From assembly GCA_965277355.1 (NCBI GenBank), contig CBDICN010000001.1, forward strand, positions 806,001-870,000: a stretch of DNA of 64,000 bases. The letters run 5' to 3'. Below, one piece after another: positions 36,832 through 48,115 of this stretch. The notes beneath the pieces are model-generated. The model saw nothing but the letters and a program-made list of their open reading frames with translations. It was not told where the DNA came from and did no database searches. The translations under genes and the position numbers were made by a program. How positions within the stretch are numbered: the stretch's first letter is position 1; every line of letters starts with the position of its first letter. This DNA is from RH-AL1 sp965277355. Its GTDB lineage: Bacteria > Pseudomonadota > Alphaproteobacteria > Rhizobiales > Beijerinckiaceae.

Positions 36832-39090
36832 ATGGCAGAGGATGCGCCGCTCTCCGGGAGGGAACCCGGCCGAGAGCCCGGCAGCCAGCCGCCGGCGGCT
36901 CCCGAGGTACGGCCCCGCTCCCGCTCGATCCTGCGCCGGATCGGCCGCGCCTACGGCCGCTTCGTCCGCCTGCTGACGACCGTCATCGTCGGGTTCGTTC
37001 TGATCGTGCTCGGCATCACGTTCATCAATTACGTCGTGCTGTCGACGCCGAAGAACCGCGCCTATCGCGACATCGATCCGAGCGTCGGCTTCTGCACGGA
37101 AGGGTTCGACAAAGGCTGGACGATGCTGGCCGACGTCGGCCGCGACAATCTCGGCAAGTCGATGGTGGCCAACGACGGCGGCTGGGCCGATCCCACCGAC
37201 GACGAGACCGACGTGATCGCCAGGCATCCCGACTGGCGCCAGCGGTTTGGGTGCGCGCTGCAGCACCACGTCATCCCGGCGACCAAGCCGGGCACCAAGG
37301 CCGTCGATTATTATCTCGGCTTCCTCGAGTTCAACGAGGACGGCCAGCCCTACGCGCTCGTCTCGGCGAACGCGGGCTCGACCAACGTCCAGATCGACTC
37401 GGCGATGCTGCGGCACGCGATGGACCTCCAGATGCGCAAACCCGGCATGACGATGGCGCAGGTGAAGCCGGTGCTGAGTCAGCTCGACGTCCTGAAGCAG
37501 CACCTCTCGGCGGGCTCGAACTTCGTGCTCGTCTTCATCCACGGCTGGCGCCACGACGCTCGGATCGGCGATAGCAACGTCGCCGACGTCCGCCTCTACG
37601 CCGCCAATGCCGCGCGCTTCATCGCCCAGCGGTGCCCGATCGAGCCGAGCTTCTGCAACATGAAGGTCACGGCGATCTACGTTGGCTGGCGCGGCGCGCG
37701 GGTCGACGAGCAAGGTCTCAAGTCTGATTTCGGCCAGGCGATCGGCGGCACGTTGGGGACGCTGTCGGCGGGTGCGACGCTGTTCGACCGCAAGCCCGTC
37801 TCGGAGGCGGTGGCACCCGGCGCGATTTCCGCGATCCGCTCGATCGAGGCCGCTCTCGCGCCGTCGGGGGGCGCCGGCGACAAAGTCAACAAGATGATCG
37901 TCATCGGACACAGTCTCGGCGGCAACATTCTCGCCACCGGCCTCAAGGACGATCTCATCAAGGCGGTGCGCCGGCACAAGCCGGGCGAGATCATGCCGCC
38001 GGTGCTGGGTGACCTGGTCGTCTTGGTCAATCCGGCGTCGGAGGCGACGAAATGGACGAGCGTACAGCGCGAGGTCTGGGACCGGACCGCCGGCCCCAGC
38101 GGCCCGGAGACGTCGGCGGAGGACGTGATCCGCGACAACGACTTCTTCCCCGCTCAACAGAAGCCCGTGATGATCTCGATCACCGCGGCCCTCAACTTCC
38201 CGGCGGGCGGACTGCGCCCCGGCGATTGCGCGTGGATCGGCCTCGATGTGGACGACAAGTTCGCCGAGGCCCGCAAGCGCATTCGCGACCGGCTCGCGGC
38301 GAGCGGCAAGATGTTCAATGCGGGACTCGAATACGACTGGGCGACGCACGACCTCTTTCCGACCTTCAAGCTCGATTTTCGCGCGGCCGCCGCCTATCTC
38401 GATCGCGCCGCGGCGCGCTTCGAGGGGCGCGAACCGCAGGGCGAGGGCTGCACGCCGCCGAAGCCGGCGGCGGTCGTCGCGGAGCTGGAGACGCTGCCGA
38501 TCCACGCTTTGTCGACGCTGCTCGGGACGTTCCCGTTCCAAAACACGGTGGCGGAGGAATCCCACACGATCGGCAACCTCGACCCGCCCCGCCCCGCGGC
38601 CGGTGTGCTCGCCGATGCTCTGCCGACAGCGTCGCCTTTCGGTACGACGCACGAGATGCAGGGCTACCACGAGGTCGGACACGAGGCGTACCATCCCTAT
38701 GCGACGCTGGCCGACGCCGACATCGATTGTCCCTTGTCGAACCGTTGGCTGAGCCGAGCCCGCGCCGCGCAGAAACACCAGTACGGCCTCTTCTGGGACA
38801 GCAGCATTCTCGCAGCGGCGGAGCCCGGCATCAGAGGCCAGGGCAAGCCGGCCGCGCAGTTCCTGCACGGGCTCCAGCTCACCGGCATGGCGCCGATCAC
38901 CCGCGCCAACGATCCGTTCTGGAATATCCGCGCCTTCGACAACGAGCTGTCGCGCCATGACGGCTATCGGCTGCCCTCGTTCATCTGCGCGATCAGCCAG
39001 CTCGTCCTCGACGATACCACCGGCGCCGTGTCGCCGATGACCAACCACACGACCGCTCCCGTCGATCCGATGGTGAACCCAAACCCCTGA
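36832..39090 (+). CDS. Large membrane-anchored alpha/beta-hydrolase-fold protein
   Basis: The 752-residue protein has a Pro/Arg-rich cytoplasmic start, one transmembrane helix (about residues 44-68) and a large exported part. The hydrolase elbow GHSLGG places the nucleophile at Ser361, with VLVFIHGWRHD (oxyanion region) upstream. I do not recognise a named family; the length is more than twice that of a simple hydrolase, and about 350 residues after the elbow look novel. The ATG at 36832 has GAGGA seven bases upstream. It is divergent from ispH and 17 bases upstream of the dehalogenase gene. Confidence 0.72.
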   Translation: MAEDAPLSGREPGREPGSQPPAAPEVRPRSRSILRRIGRAYGRFVRLLTTVIVGFVLIVLGITFINYVVLSTPKNRAYRDIDPSVGFCTEGFDKGWTMLADVGRDNLGKSMVANDGGWADPTDDETDVIARHPDWRQRFGCALQHHVIPATKPGTKAVDYYLGFLEFNEDGQPYALVSANAGSTNVQIDSAMLRHAMDLQMRKPGMTMAQVKPVLSQLDVLKQHLSAGSNFVLVFIHGWRHDARIGDSNVADVRLYAANAARFIAQRCPIEPSFCNMKVTAIYVGWRGARVDEQGLKSDFGQAIGGTLGTLSAGATLFDRKPVSEAVAPGAISAIRSIEAALAPSGGAGDKVNKMIVIGHSLGGNILATGLKDDLIKAVRRHKPGEIMPPVLGDLVVLVNPASEATKWTSVQREVWDRTAGPSGPETSAEDVIRDNDFFPAQQKPVMISITAALNFPAGGLRPGDCAWIGLDVDDKFAEARKRIRDRLAASGKMFNAGLEYDWATHDLFPTFKLDFRAAAAYLDRAAARFEGREPQGEGCTPPKPAAVVAELETLPIHALSTLLGTFPFQNTVAEESHTIGNLDPPRPAAGVLADALPTASPFGTTHEMQGYHEVGHEAYHPYATLADADIDCPLSNRWLSRARAAQKHQYGLFWDSSILAAAEPGIRGQGKPAAQFLHGLQLTGMAPITRANDPFWNIRAFDNELSRHDGYRLPSFICAISQLVLDDTTGAVSPMTNHTTAPVDPMVNPNP

Positions 39091-39107
39091 TCGCTGTTTC
39101 ACAGCCA

Positions 39108-40031
39108 ATGTCAAACCCGACCGCGACAACAGATTTGGCCGACCTCTTCCCCGGCTTCGACTCGCACTGGATCGAGACCGACGAAGGCCGATTCTTTGCG
39201 CGCACGGGTGGCAGCGGACCGCCGTTGCTGCTGCTCCACGGCTACCCGCAAACGCATGTCGAGTGGCACGCGGTGGCCCCGGACCTCGCCAGGCAGTTCA
39301 CGGTCGTGGCAATGGATCTGCGGGGCTACGGACAGTCCTTCGTGCCGGCCAGCAGGGCCGACGCGCCCGGCGCGACGATGTCGAAGCGGGCGATGGGACA
39401 GGATGCCGTCGCCGTCATGGCGGCGCTCGGTCACGAGCGCTTCCGCCTCGTCGGCCACGATCGGGGTGGCCGCGTCGCCTACCGGCTCGCCTTCGACCAG
39501 CCAGAGCGGCTCGAGAAGCTGGTGGTCATCGACATCGTCCCCACCGCCTCTGTCTTCCGCGGCATGGGTGAGACGGGTGCCGCGCTGCGCGTCTTCCACT
39601 GGCTGTTCCTCGCCCAGCCGACGCCTTTCCCGGAGACGATGATCGGCAAGGACCCGATAGTGTTCCTCGAGCATGCGCTGGCGAGTTGGTCCGTCACCGG
39701 TCTGTCGGGCTACCATCCGGCCGCGCTGGCGCACTACCGGCAGGCTTTCGCCGTCCCTGCCCGCATCGGGAGCGGCTGCGAGGATTATCGCGCGGGCGCG
39801 TTCATCGATCGCCTGCTCGACGAGGCGGATCTTGCGGCCGGCCGCAAGATCAAGGTGCCGATGCTGGCGATATGGGGCGATGCCGGCATTCCCTCGTCCG
39901 GGATGGCGCCGCTCGACCTGTGGCGCGCCTATGCTGAGGACGTGCGGGGCCAGGCGATACGGTCCGGCCATTTCGTACCGGAGGAGAACCCGCGCGATTG
40001 TGCGGCGGCGCTCCTCGAATTCCTGCGCTGA
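39108..40031 (+). CDS. Haloacetate/fluoroacetate dehalogenase-type alpha/beta-hydrolase
   Basis: The 307-residue enzyme has nucleophile Asp118 in VGHDRGGR instead of serine, as in dehalogenases and epoxide hydrolases. Arg119 and Arg122 match the carboxylate-binding arginines of fluoroacetate dehalogenase. Asp142 (IDIVP) and His288 (SGHFVPEE) complete the triad, and the halide-pocket His164-Trp165 (FHWLFLAQP) and Tyr227 (EDYRAG) are also kept. This set points to hydrolysis of haloacetates to glycolate. The first residues (LADLFPGF) resemble the characterised Rhodopseudomonas enzyme from memory. It is probably co-transcribed with the large hydrolase. Confidence 0.82.
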   Translation: MSNPTATTDLADLFPGFDSHWIETDEGRFFARTGGSGPPLLLLHGYPQTHVEWHAVAPDLARQFTVVAMDLRGYGQSFVPASRADAPGATMSKRAMGQDAVAVMAALGHERFRLVGHDRGGRVAYRLAFDQPERLEKLVVIDIVPTASVFRGMGETGAALRVFHWLFLAQPTPFPETMIGKDPIVFLEHALASWSVTGLSGYHPAALAHYRQAFAVPARIGSGCEDYRAGAFIDRLLDEADLAAGRKIKVPMLAIWGDAGIPSSGMAPLDLWRAYAEDVRGQAIRSGHFVPEENPRDCAAALLEFLR

Positions 40032-40197
40032 CCGCCGCAAAAGAACGCAAATCTCCCGCAACCCCGGACGGAAGGCTGGATCTTCGCGTTGCGAGGCGGC
40101 AAGGGGGAAGAACCTCGCCCAAGTTGACGCAGCCTCCGTTCCATACCCATCTGTCTGAATCAACGGTGCTCCGCGCGCCGAGGACGGTCCGGCTCGC

Positions 40198-40986
40198 ATG
40201 ATGATCGTGCACCATATCAACTGGCTCTACGCGCTGTCCGGCTTTGTCGTCGGTGCGCTGGTTGGGCTGACCGGTGTCGGCGGCGGTTCGCTGATGACGC
40301 CGCTGCTCGTCCTCATGTTCGGCGTCGCACCGCCGACCGCCGTGGGGACGGATCTCCTCTACGCCGCCGTTACCAAGAGCGGCGGCGTGCTCGTCCATGC
40401 CTTCAACAGGACGATCGACTGGCGCATCGTGCGCCGGCTTGCCGCCGGCAGCATCCCCGCCACGGCGTCGACGCTGTTCGCGCTCAGCCGCTTCGGCGTC
40501 CAGGGCCACGCGCCCCACGGGATGATCTCGAACGTGCTGGGCATCGCCCTGGTGCTGACGGCGGCGGCGATCATCTTCCGAAAGGTACTGCTCGATCGGC
40601 TTGCGCCGCGGATGGAGGCGATGCCCGAGTGGCGCCGCGCGGCCCTGACCGTCGTGCTCGGCGTGGTCCTCGGCGTCTTCGTGTCGATCTCGTCGGTCGG
40701 GGCCGGCGCCATCGGCGTCACGATGCTGCTAATACTCTACCCTCGCGCCGGGATGGTCCGCATCGTCGGGGCCGATATCGCGCACGCCGTGCCGCTCACC
40801 CTGATCGCCGGGCTCGGCCACTGGTACCTCGGCTCGGTCGATCTCGCGATGCTGGGCTCGCTGCTCGTCGGCTCGCTGCCGGGCATCGCCATTGCCAGCC
40901 AGCTCGCGAGCCGGGCGCCCGACAGCGTGCTGCGGCCGATCATGGCCACGATGCTCGCCATCGTCGGGCTGCGCCTGGCGTTCTAG
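40198..40986 (+). CDS. TauE/SafE-family membrane exporter
   Basis: The 262-residue inner-membrane protein has about eight helices and the family glycine-rich turns GLTGVGGGSLMTPLL and SISSVGAGAIG, one in each inverted half. TauE/SafE proteins are proposed to export sulfite or sulfonate-derived anions; the substrate here is not shown by neighbours. It follows the dehalogenase gene by 166 bases on the same strand, without a clear functional link. Confidence 0.85.
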   Translation: MMIVHHINWLYALSGFVVGALVGLTGVGGGSLMTPLLVLMFGVAPPTAVGTDLLYAAVTKSGGVLVHAFNRTIDWRIVRRLAAGSIPATASTLFALSRFGVQGHAPHGMISNVLGIALVLTAAAIIFRKVLLDRLAPRMEAMPEWRRAALTVVLGVVLGVFVSISSVGAGAIGVTMLLILYPRAGMVRIVGADIAHAVPLTLIAGLGHWYLGSVDLAMLGSLLVGSLPGIAIASQLASRAPDSVLRPIMATMLAIVGLRLAF

Positions 40987-41132
40987 CGCCGAGTCGCTCG
41001 CGCTCTCGTCAAGGCCGCCTGTGGCTGCCGCCCACGCCCGGACATCGCCGCTCCGCTCGCCGACGCTCCGGCAACGTAGCGGCAAGGATGGCCGAGACGA
41101 GCACGCGATGGCGACTGATTTCAGTGATTGCC

Positions 41133-41600
41133 TCAACGACGCGCTTCGAAGAACGCCTTCAGCAGCGCGCCCGCTTCACCTTCCGAGAATCCCCCGTAAA
41201 TGTCCGGTGCATGGTGGCAGGTCGGCTGGTCGAAGAAGCGCGGGCCGTGCTCGACCGCTCCGCCTCTCGGATCGCCGCAGCCGAAGTAGAGCCGTCGGAT
41301 ACGCGCGAACGACAGCGCCCCGGCGCACATCGCGCAGGGCTCCAGCGTCACGTACAGGTCGCAGCCGATAAGGCGTTCGCTTGCGAGCCGCGCGCAGGCC
41401 GCGCGGATCGCCAGGATCTCGGCATGCGCGGTCGGATCGCGATCCAGGATCGTGCGGTTGTGCGCGGTGGCAAGGATGGCGCCCGCGCGCACGATCACGG
41501 CGCCGACCGGTACCTCGCCGAGCGCGGCCGCCGAGCGGGCGGCCTCAAGCGCCGCCGCCATGAAATTAATCACGGGGCTTTTCGGCTCGTCGGCGTCCAT
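41133..41600 (-). CDS. tadA: tRNA-specific adenosine deaminase
   Basis: TadA converts the wobble adenosine of tRNA-Arg(ACG) to inosine. The 155-residue protein has His59-Ala-Glu61 (TAHAE) and Cys89/Cys92 in LEPCAMC, which bind the catalytic zinc and activate water. A DPRGGAVEH segment, typical of TadA, follows. The ATG at 41600 gives a ten-residue polar lead before the domain. It is divergent from the pseudouridine synthase gene with 40 bases between starts. Confidence 0.92.
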   Translation of the reverse strand: MDADEPKSPVINFMAAALEAARSAAALGEVPVGAVIVRAGAILATAHNRTILDRDPTAHAEILAIRAACARLASERLIGCDLYVTLEPCAMCAGALSFARIRRLYFGCGDPRGGAVEHGPRFFDQPTCHHAPDIYGGFSEGEAGALLKAFFEARR

Positions 41601-41640
41601 GCGTCCTCGCGAAGTGCTGGCGAAGCCTGTATCAGGAGCC

Positions 41641-43536
41641 ATGACCAGAGACAAAGACCGCCCGCGGCGCCCATCGCCAACGCGACTTGTGCGGGACGGG
41701 CGAGATGCCAGCCCCGAAGTGACCGTCACAGCGCGACCGCTGTCGCTGCCCGCTCCGGTAGCGCCGACCCGCCAGCGGATCGCCAAAGTGATCGCCCGCG
41801 CCGGGCTCTGCTCGCGGCGCGACGCCGAAGCCTGGATCGTCGAAGGCCGCGTGGCGGTGAACGGCGCGGTGCTCTCGAGTCCCGCGACGGACGTCGGTCC
41901 GGACGATGCGATCGTCGTCGACGGCCAGCCTCTGCCCGTCGCCGAGAAGACACGGCTGTTCCTGTTCCACAAGCCGCGCGGACTCGTCACGAGCGACCAT
42001 GATCCCGAGGGGCGCGAGACCGTCTTCGGCTTCTTGCGCGAGCACTGGCCGGACGGACCGCGGGTGGTGACGATCGGCCGCCTCGACATCAACACCGAGG
42101 GGCTGCTGCTGCTCACCAACGATGGCGGTCTCGCGCGTGTGCTCGAGTTGCCGAAGACCGGCTGGGTGCGCCGCTATCGCGTCCGCGCCAAGGGCGAGAC
42201 AGACCAGGGCGCGCTCGATACTCTGCGCGACGGGGTGAGCATCGGCGGTATCGACTACGCCGGCATCGAGGCCACGCTCGATCGCGTCCAGGGCGCGAAT
42301 TGCTGGCTCACGATGGGTCTGCGCGAAGGCAAGAACCGCGAGATCAAGCGCGTGCTCGAGCACCTCGGGCTCGAGGTCAACCGGCTCATCCGGCTGTCGT
42401 TCGGACCCTTCCAGCTGCTCGACCTCGAGCAAGGCAAAGTCGACGAGGTGCGCACCCGCATCCTGCGTGATCAGCTCGGGGAGCGCATCGCGGCGGAAGC
42501 GGGTGTCACGTTCGAGATCGAGGTCGAGAAGACGCTCCAGCAGGAAGAGCCGCGCCGTGAAGCGCGACGGCCGGTGCCTGCCAAGGACACGCGACGATCG
42601 CCGGAGGGTGCCGCGCGAAGGACAGACATCCGGGGCGCCGGGGGCGATCGGCGGCCGGCCCGAGGGCGGCCTGAGCGCGGCGCGCAAATCGACGAACCGG
42701 GCCACAAGCGCCGGGAGCGGCCCGTCGCCGGCACGCGCAAGCACGTGTCCGCCTTGCGCGCCGACAGCACGGCGGCGCCTATTGGCGCTCGGCGGCGCGT
42801 CGAGCGCTCGGACGTCAAGGATCGCCGGGACCGGACGGTCACCGTGGAACGCGTCGTCTCGACCCGCACCGACGCGGCGCCTCGATCGCCGCATAGTGCT
42901 TCGTCCAGGGGCACGCCTGTCGGCGTGGATCACGCCAGCCCATCGGCGCTTGCCAAGCGTCAGCGGATCGCCAAGAGCGCAGGCCCACGCGTAGAGCGCG
43001 AGAGCGACGCGCCGGTGCGCGGGAGGCGCGACCAGGTTCGCGCCGGCGGCGGGCAAGGACGCAGCAATGTCGGAGCCCCGGCGCGAGACCAAACGCGCGG
43101 CAAGCCGCGGGGCGCTAGCGCACGCACCGGCATGCGCGCCGATGCCGGTCGGCGGCAGGAGGATCGTCCGCAAGGTTCGCGTCGGCCGAGCGGCCGCGGC
43201 GAGAGCGGCGAGCGACCTGCGGACCGGCGTCAAAACCATGGCGAGCCACCCCAAAGCGTTCGGCCCGGGCGCGCAGCCGGTCGCGACGGCGCACAGTCCC
43301 GCCCGAGCAGGCCTAGCCAGGGCCGGGGAGCCGCGAGCCGTGAGAGAAGCGACGAGCGACGTCCCGGCAAGCCGCGCGCGGCCAAGGGCGGCATACGCGA
43401 CCGCAAGGATGCCGATCGCTCTTTGACCGGCGCCGGTCCGCGAGGCCGCGCGGAGAGAACGGGAGCCCCGTCGAAGCGGGCGAGGACCCGCCCGAAGACA
43501 CCGCCAAAGGGCTCCGGCTCGCCGCGGCGCAAATAG
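41641..43536 (+). CDS. RluB/RsuA-family pseudouridine synthase with long basic tail
   Basis: The 631-residue protein has an S4 RNA-binding domain (about 43-95: RIAKVIARAGLCSRRDAE) and a pseudouridine synthase domain with catalytic Asp149 in GRLDINTEGLLLLTN, ending near residue 290. It modifies 23S or 16S rRNA. The remaining roughly 340 residues are low complexity, dominated by Arg, Gly, Pro, Ala, Glu and Asp, probably disordered and able to contact RNA. RluB proteins in this group often carry such tails, though this is long. It ends nine bases before rsmD. Confidence 0.88.
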   Translation: MTRDKDRPRRPSPTRLVRDGRDASPEVTVTARPLSLPAPVAPTRQRIAKVIARAGLCSRRDAEAWIVEGRVAVNGAVLSSPATDVGPDDAIVVDGQPLPVAEKTRLFLFHKPRGLVTSDHDPEGRETVFGFLREHWPDGPRVVTIGRLDINTEGLLLLTNDGGLARVLELPKTGWVRRYRVRAKGETDQGALDTLRDGVSIGGIDYAGIEATLDRVQGANCWLTMGLREGKNREIKRVLEHLGLEVNRLIRLSFGPFQLLDLEQGKVDEVRTRILRDQLGERIAAEAGVTFEIEVEKTLQQEEPRREARRPVPAKDTRRSPEGAARRTDIRGAGGDRRPARGRPERGAQIDEPGHKRRERPVAGTRKHVSALRADSTAAPIGARRRVERSDVKDRRDRTVTVERVVSTRTDAAPRSPHSASSRGTPVGVDHASPSALAKRQRIAKSAGPRVERESDAPVRGRRDQVRAGGGQGRSNVGAPARDQTRGKPRGASARTGMRADAGRRQEDRPQGSRRPSGRGESGERPADRRQNHGEPPQSVRPGRAAGRDGAQSRPSRPSQGRGAASRERSDERRPGKPRAAKGGIRDRKDADRSLTGAGPRGRAERTGAPSKRARTRPKTPPKGSGSPRRK

Positions 43537-43545
43537 ACGGACGCG

Positions 43546-44103
43546 ATGCGTATCGTCGGCGGCAGATTGGGCGGGCGGGCGTTGCGCGGCCCCTTGTCGG
43601 ACGCCATCAGGCCGACCTCGGATCGGCTGCGCGAGGCGTTGTTCAACATGATCGAGCACGGCTATGGCGGCCTGGACGGGCTACGCGTCATCGATCTCTT
43701 CGCCGGCACCGGCGCGATGGCCTTCGAAGCGCTGTCGCGCGGTGCCCGGTTCGCGTTGCTCGTCGACGACGGTGCGGAGGCGTGTGCCTTGATCCGCGCG
43801 AATACGGACGCGCTCGGCCTCGGCGGCGTCACCCGCGTCTTCCGCCGCCATGCCCGCAAGCTCGGCGCCGCGCCGGCAGGCGAGCGCTTCGACCTCGCCG
43901 TGCTCGATCCACCCTACGGCAAACGGCTTGCCGAGCCGACACTCCTGGCGCTGCGCGACGGCGACTGGCTCAAGCCGGGTGCGATCGTCATCGTCGAGGA
44001 AGCGGCACGCGGCGCGTTCGCCTCACCTTCGGGGTACGACATGTGCGAAGAGCGCGCCTTCGGCGATACGCTGTTGCGCATCCTGCGCCGCGCGACGACG
44101 TGA
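43546..44103 (+). CDS. rsmD: 16S rRNA (guanine(966)-N(2))-methyltransferase
   Basis: The 185-residue enzyme methylates G966 of 16S rRNA. It has the family start MRIVGGRLGGRAL with RPTSDRLREALFNM, SAM motif I VIDLFAGTGAM and catalytic DPPYGK. It directly follows the pseudouridine synthase gene (nine bases), giving an rRNA-modification pair. A hairpin terminator follows. Confidence 0.92.
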   Translation: MRIVGGRLGGRALRGPLSDAIRPTSDRLREALFNMIEHGYGGLDGLRVIDLFAGTGAMAFEALSRGARFALLVDDGAEACALIRANTDALGLGGVTRVFRRHARKLGAAPAGERFDLAVLDPPYGKRLAEPTLLALRDGDWLKPGAIVIVEEAARGAFASPSGYDMCEERAFGDTLLRILRRATT

Positions 44104-44118
44104 AAGAAGCTCCAACGT

Positions 44119-44154
44119 AAAAGAAGCCCGGGGGGCGAACCGCCAGGCTTCTTT
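44119..44154. terminator. Bidirectional terminator between rsmD and the fasciclin gene
   Basis: AAGAAGCC (44121-44128) pairs with GGCTTCTT (44146-44153) around a GC-rich loop that can extend the stem. T-rich ends are present on both strands, as expected for two convergent genes. Confidence 0.7.
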
Positions 44155-44177
44155 CAAGGTTGATGGGACCGATGAGT

Positions 44178-44732
44178 TTACGGCAGCAACACGCCGTTGA
44201 TGACATGGATCACGCCGTTCGACTGCGTGACGTTGGCGATCGTGACCTTGGCCGGCGAGCCCTTCTGGCCCATCACCTCGATCGACTTGCCCTTGGCCTC
44301 GAAGGTCAGCGGCTCTCCCTGCACGGTCTTGATCTCGGCCTTGCCGCCGCCTTCCTTGATCTTGTCCATTAGGTCCTTGGCAGTCAGCGCGCCGGGAATC
44401 ACGTGATAGGTCAGGACCGCCTGCAGCTGCCCCTTGTTCTCGGGCTTCAGAAGGTTCTGGACGGTGCCGGCCGGAAGCTTCTTGAAAGCTTCGTTGGTCG
44501 GTGCGAACACGGTGAACGGACCGGGCCCTTCGAGCGTATCGACGAGGCCGGCGGCCTTCACCGCCGCAACGAGCGTGGTATGGTCCTTCGAGTTGACGGC
44601 GTTCTGGATGATGTTCTTGCTGGGCGACATCGGCGCGCCGCCGACCATCGGGTCCTTGGCCATCGCGGCACCCGACATGCTCGACAACGCGAGGATCGCT
44701 ACGCCGGCAACGGCCATACGATTGAATTTCAT
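44178..44732 (-). CDS. Secreted fasciclin (FAS1)-domain protein
   Basis: The 184-residue protein has a clear signal peptide (MKFNRMAVAGVAILALSSM, cleavage near AAMA-KD) and one FAS1 domain with the marks GPFTVFAPTNEAF, LTYHVIPG and VIHVINGVLLP. FAS1 domains act in adhesion and surface interactions; some rhizobial members affect symbiosis. The exact role is unknown. It is transcribed alone, with a terminator just past its stop. Confidence 0.9.
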   Translation of the reverse strand: MKFNRMAVAGVAILALSSMSGAAMAKDPMVGGAPMSPSKNIIQNAVNSKDHTTLVAAVKAAGLVDTLEGPGPFTVFAPTNEAFKKLPAGTVQNLLKPENKGQLQAVLTYHVIPGALTAKDLMDKIKEGGGKAEIKTVQGEPLTFEAKGKSIEVMGQKGSPAKVTIANVTQSNGVIHVINGVLLP

Positions 44733-44922
44733 AGATCTGCTCCTATCGAAAGCGGGTCACGGCCCCCTTCATGCCTCAGGTACGCGAGCGTTGCGGGAAA
44801 GGTTTCCGCAAATTCACGTACCTGTCGAAAGGATCAGGCGAGATTGGTGTCTTAAAGTCGAGCTCTTTGGGCGTATCGCCCGAGTCGAACAGCCGTGACG
44901 ACTTCGCCCGCCATCGTCCGTA

Positions 44923-46212
44923 CTACGTAGTGGACCTTTGATATCCTTCACTCTTTTCAAGAAGACGGGACCCGATATCGCGGCGGTAGAAGCCGTCCGG
45001 CCAATCGATCGCGGCGGCCGCGGCATAGACTTGCGTGCGGGCATCCGCGACGCTCGCGCCGAGCGCGGTGAGGTTCAACACCCGGCCGCCCTCGGCGACG
45101 AGATCCGCACCGACGCGCCTGGTTCCGGCCTGGGTCACTATGGCCGCCACCCGATCAAGGCCGCGGATCACGCCGCCCCTGCGCGGAACACCCGGATAGC
45201 CGGCCGCGGCGATCACCAGCGTCAGGCCGACCGCATCCTTCAAGCGGACCGAACGTGCGCCGAGCGTTCCGTCGGCGCATTCGAGAAGTAGGGCGAGCAG
45301 ATCCTCGTCGAGCCGAGGCAGGATCGCCTGCGTCTCCGGATCCCCGAAACGCACATTGAACTCGATGAGCCGCGGACCGTCGCGGCCGATCATCAGCCCG
45401 ACAAACAGCATGCCGCGGAAAGGCGAGCCCTCGGCGGCCATGCCGGCGAGCGTCGGCGCGACGATCTCGGCCATGATCCGCGCCTCCATCGCCGCGTCGA
45501 CGATCGGCGCCGGCGAAAAGGCGCCCATGCCGCCGGTGTTCGGTCCGGTATCGCCCTCCCCCACCCGCTTGTGATCCTGCGCGGTGGCGAACGGCACGGC
45601 GCGGGTGCCGTCGCACAGCGCGAAGAAGGAGGCCTCCTCCCCCTCCAGCACCGCCTCGATGACGACGCTGGCGCCGCCCAAAGCGGGACCGACGGCGAAG
45701 ATGGCGTTCAGCGCCGCCTCCGCCTCGGGGACGCTCGCGGCGACGGTCACGCCCTTGCCGGCGGCGAGGCCATCGGCCTTGACGACGATCGGCGCTCCGG
45801 TCTCCGCAAGGTAGGCGCGCGCGTCCGCAAGCGTGGCACAGCGCCGGTAGCCTGCGGTTGGAATCGAGTGGCGGGCGCAGAAATCCTTGGTGAAGCCCTT
45901 CGAGCCCTCGAGCCGCGCCGCTGCCTCCGAGGGGCCGAACGCCTTGATGCCAACCGCATCCAGCGCGTCGACGAGGCCGCCGACCAACGGCGCCTCCGGG
46001 CCGATCACGACAAAGTCGATCGCCTCGGCGCGGCAGGCGGCGAGCACCGCACCATGATCCTCGGGGTCGAGCGCGAGGCACGTCGCGATCTCGGCGATTC
46101 CCGGATTGCCGGGCGCCGCGAAGAGCCGGGTGAGCAGCGGGCTCCGGGCGATCGCCCTCGCCAAGGCGTGCTCGCGACCCCCCGACCCCAGCAGAAGTAC
46201 GTTCACGACCAA
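44923..46212 (-). CDS. purD: Phosphoribosylamine-glycine ligase (GARS)
   Basis: The 429-residue ATP-grasp enzyme joins glycine to phosphoribosylamine in purine synthesis. It shows the N-terminal LLLGSGGREHALA, the ATP-grasp VVKADGLAAGKGVTVA loop, HKRVGEGDTGPNTGGMGAFSP (in two parts: the HKR and GDTGPNTGGMG) and FNVRFGDPE for metal binding. A GTG two codons after the ATG is an equally good start. It runs on the same strand as mutL, 32 bases apart. Confidence 0.95.
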   Translation of the reverse strand: MVVNVLLLGSGGREHALARAIARSPLLTRLFAAPGNPGIAEIATCLALDPEDHGAVLAACRAEAIDFVVIGPEAPLVGGLVDALDAVGIKAFGPSEAAARLEGSKGFTKDFCARHSIPTAGYRRCATLADARAYLAETGAPIVVKADGLAAGKGVTVAASVPEAEAALNAIFAVGPALGGASVVIEAVLEGEEASFFALCDGTRAVPFATAQDHKRVGEGDTGPNTGGMGAFSPAPIVDAAMEARIMAEIVAPTLAGMAAEGSPFRGMLFVGLMIGRDGPRLIEFNVRFGDPETQAILPRLDEDLLALLLECADGTLGARSVRLKDAVGLTLVIAAAGYPGVPRRGGVIRGLDRVAAIVTQAGTRRVGADLVAEGGRVLNLTALGASVADARTQVYAAAAAIDWPDGFYRRDIGSRLLEKSEGYQRSTT

Positions 46213-46244
46213 TCCCCGCCACCGTCGCGGCGCTTATGCCTCGC

Positions 46245-48026
<1,782 letters not shown>

Positions 48027-48115
48027 GGCGCGACCCTATCCCGAACGCCGCATCGGCCGGAAGGCGCCGCCTCCGCCCGTCCCCAGATAGGCCACCGTCT
48101 AGCCCGCGCGAGCGG

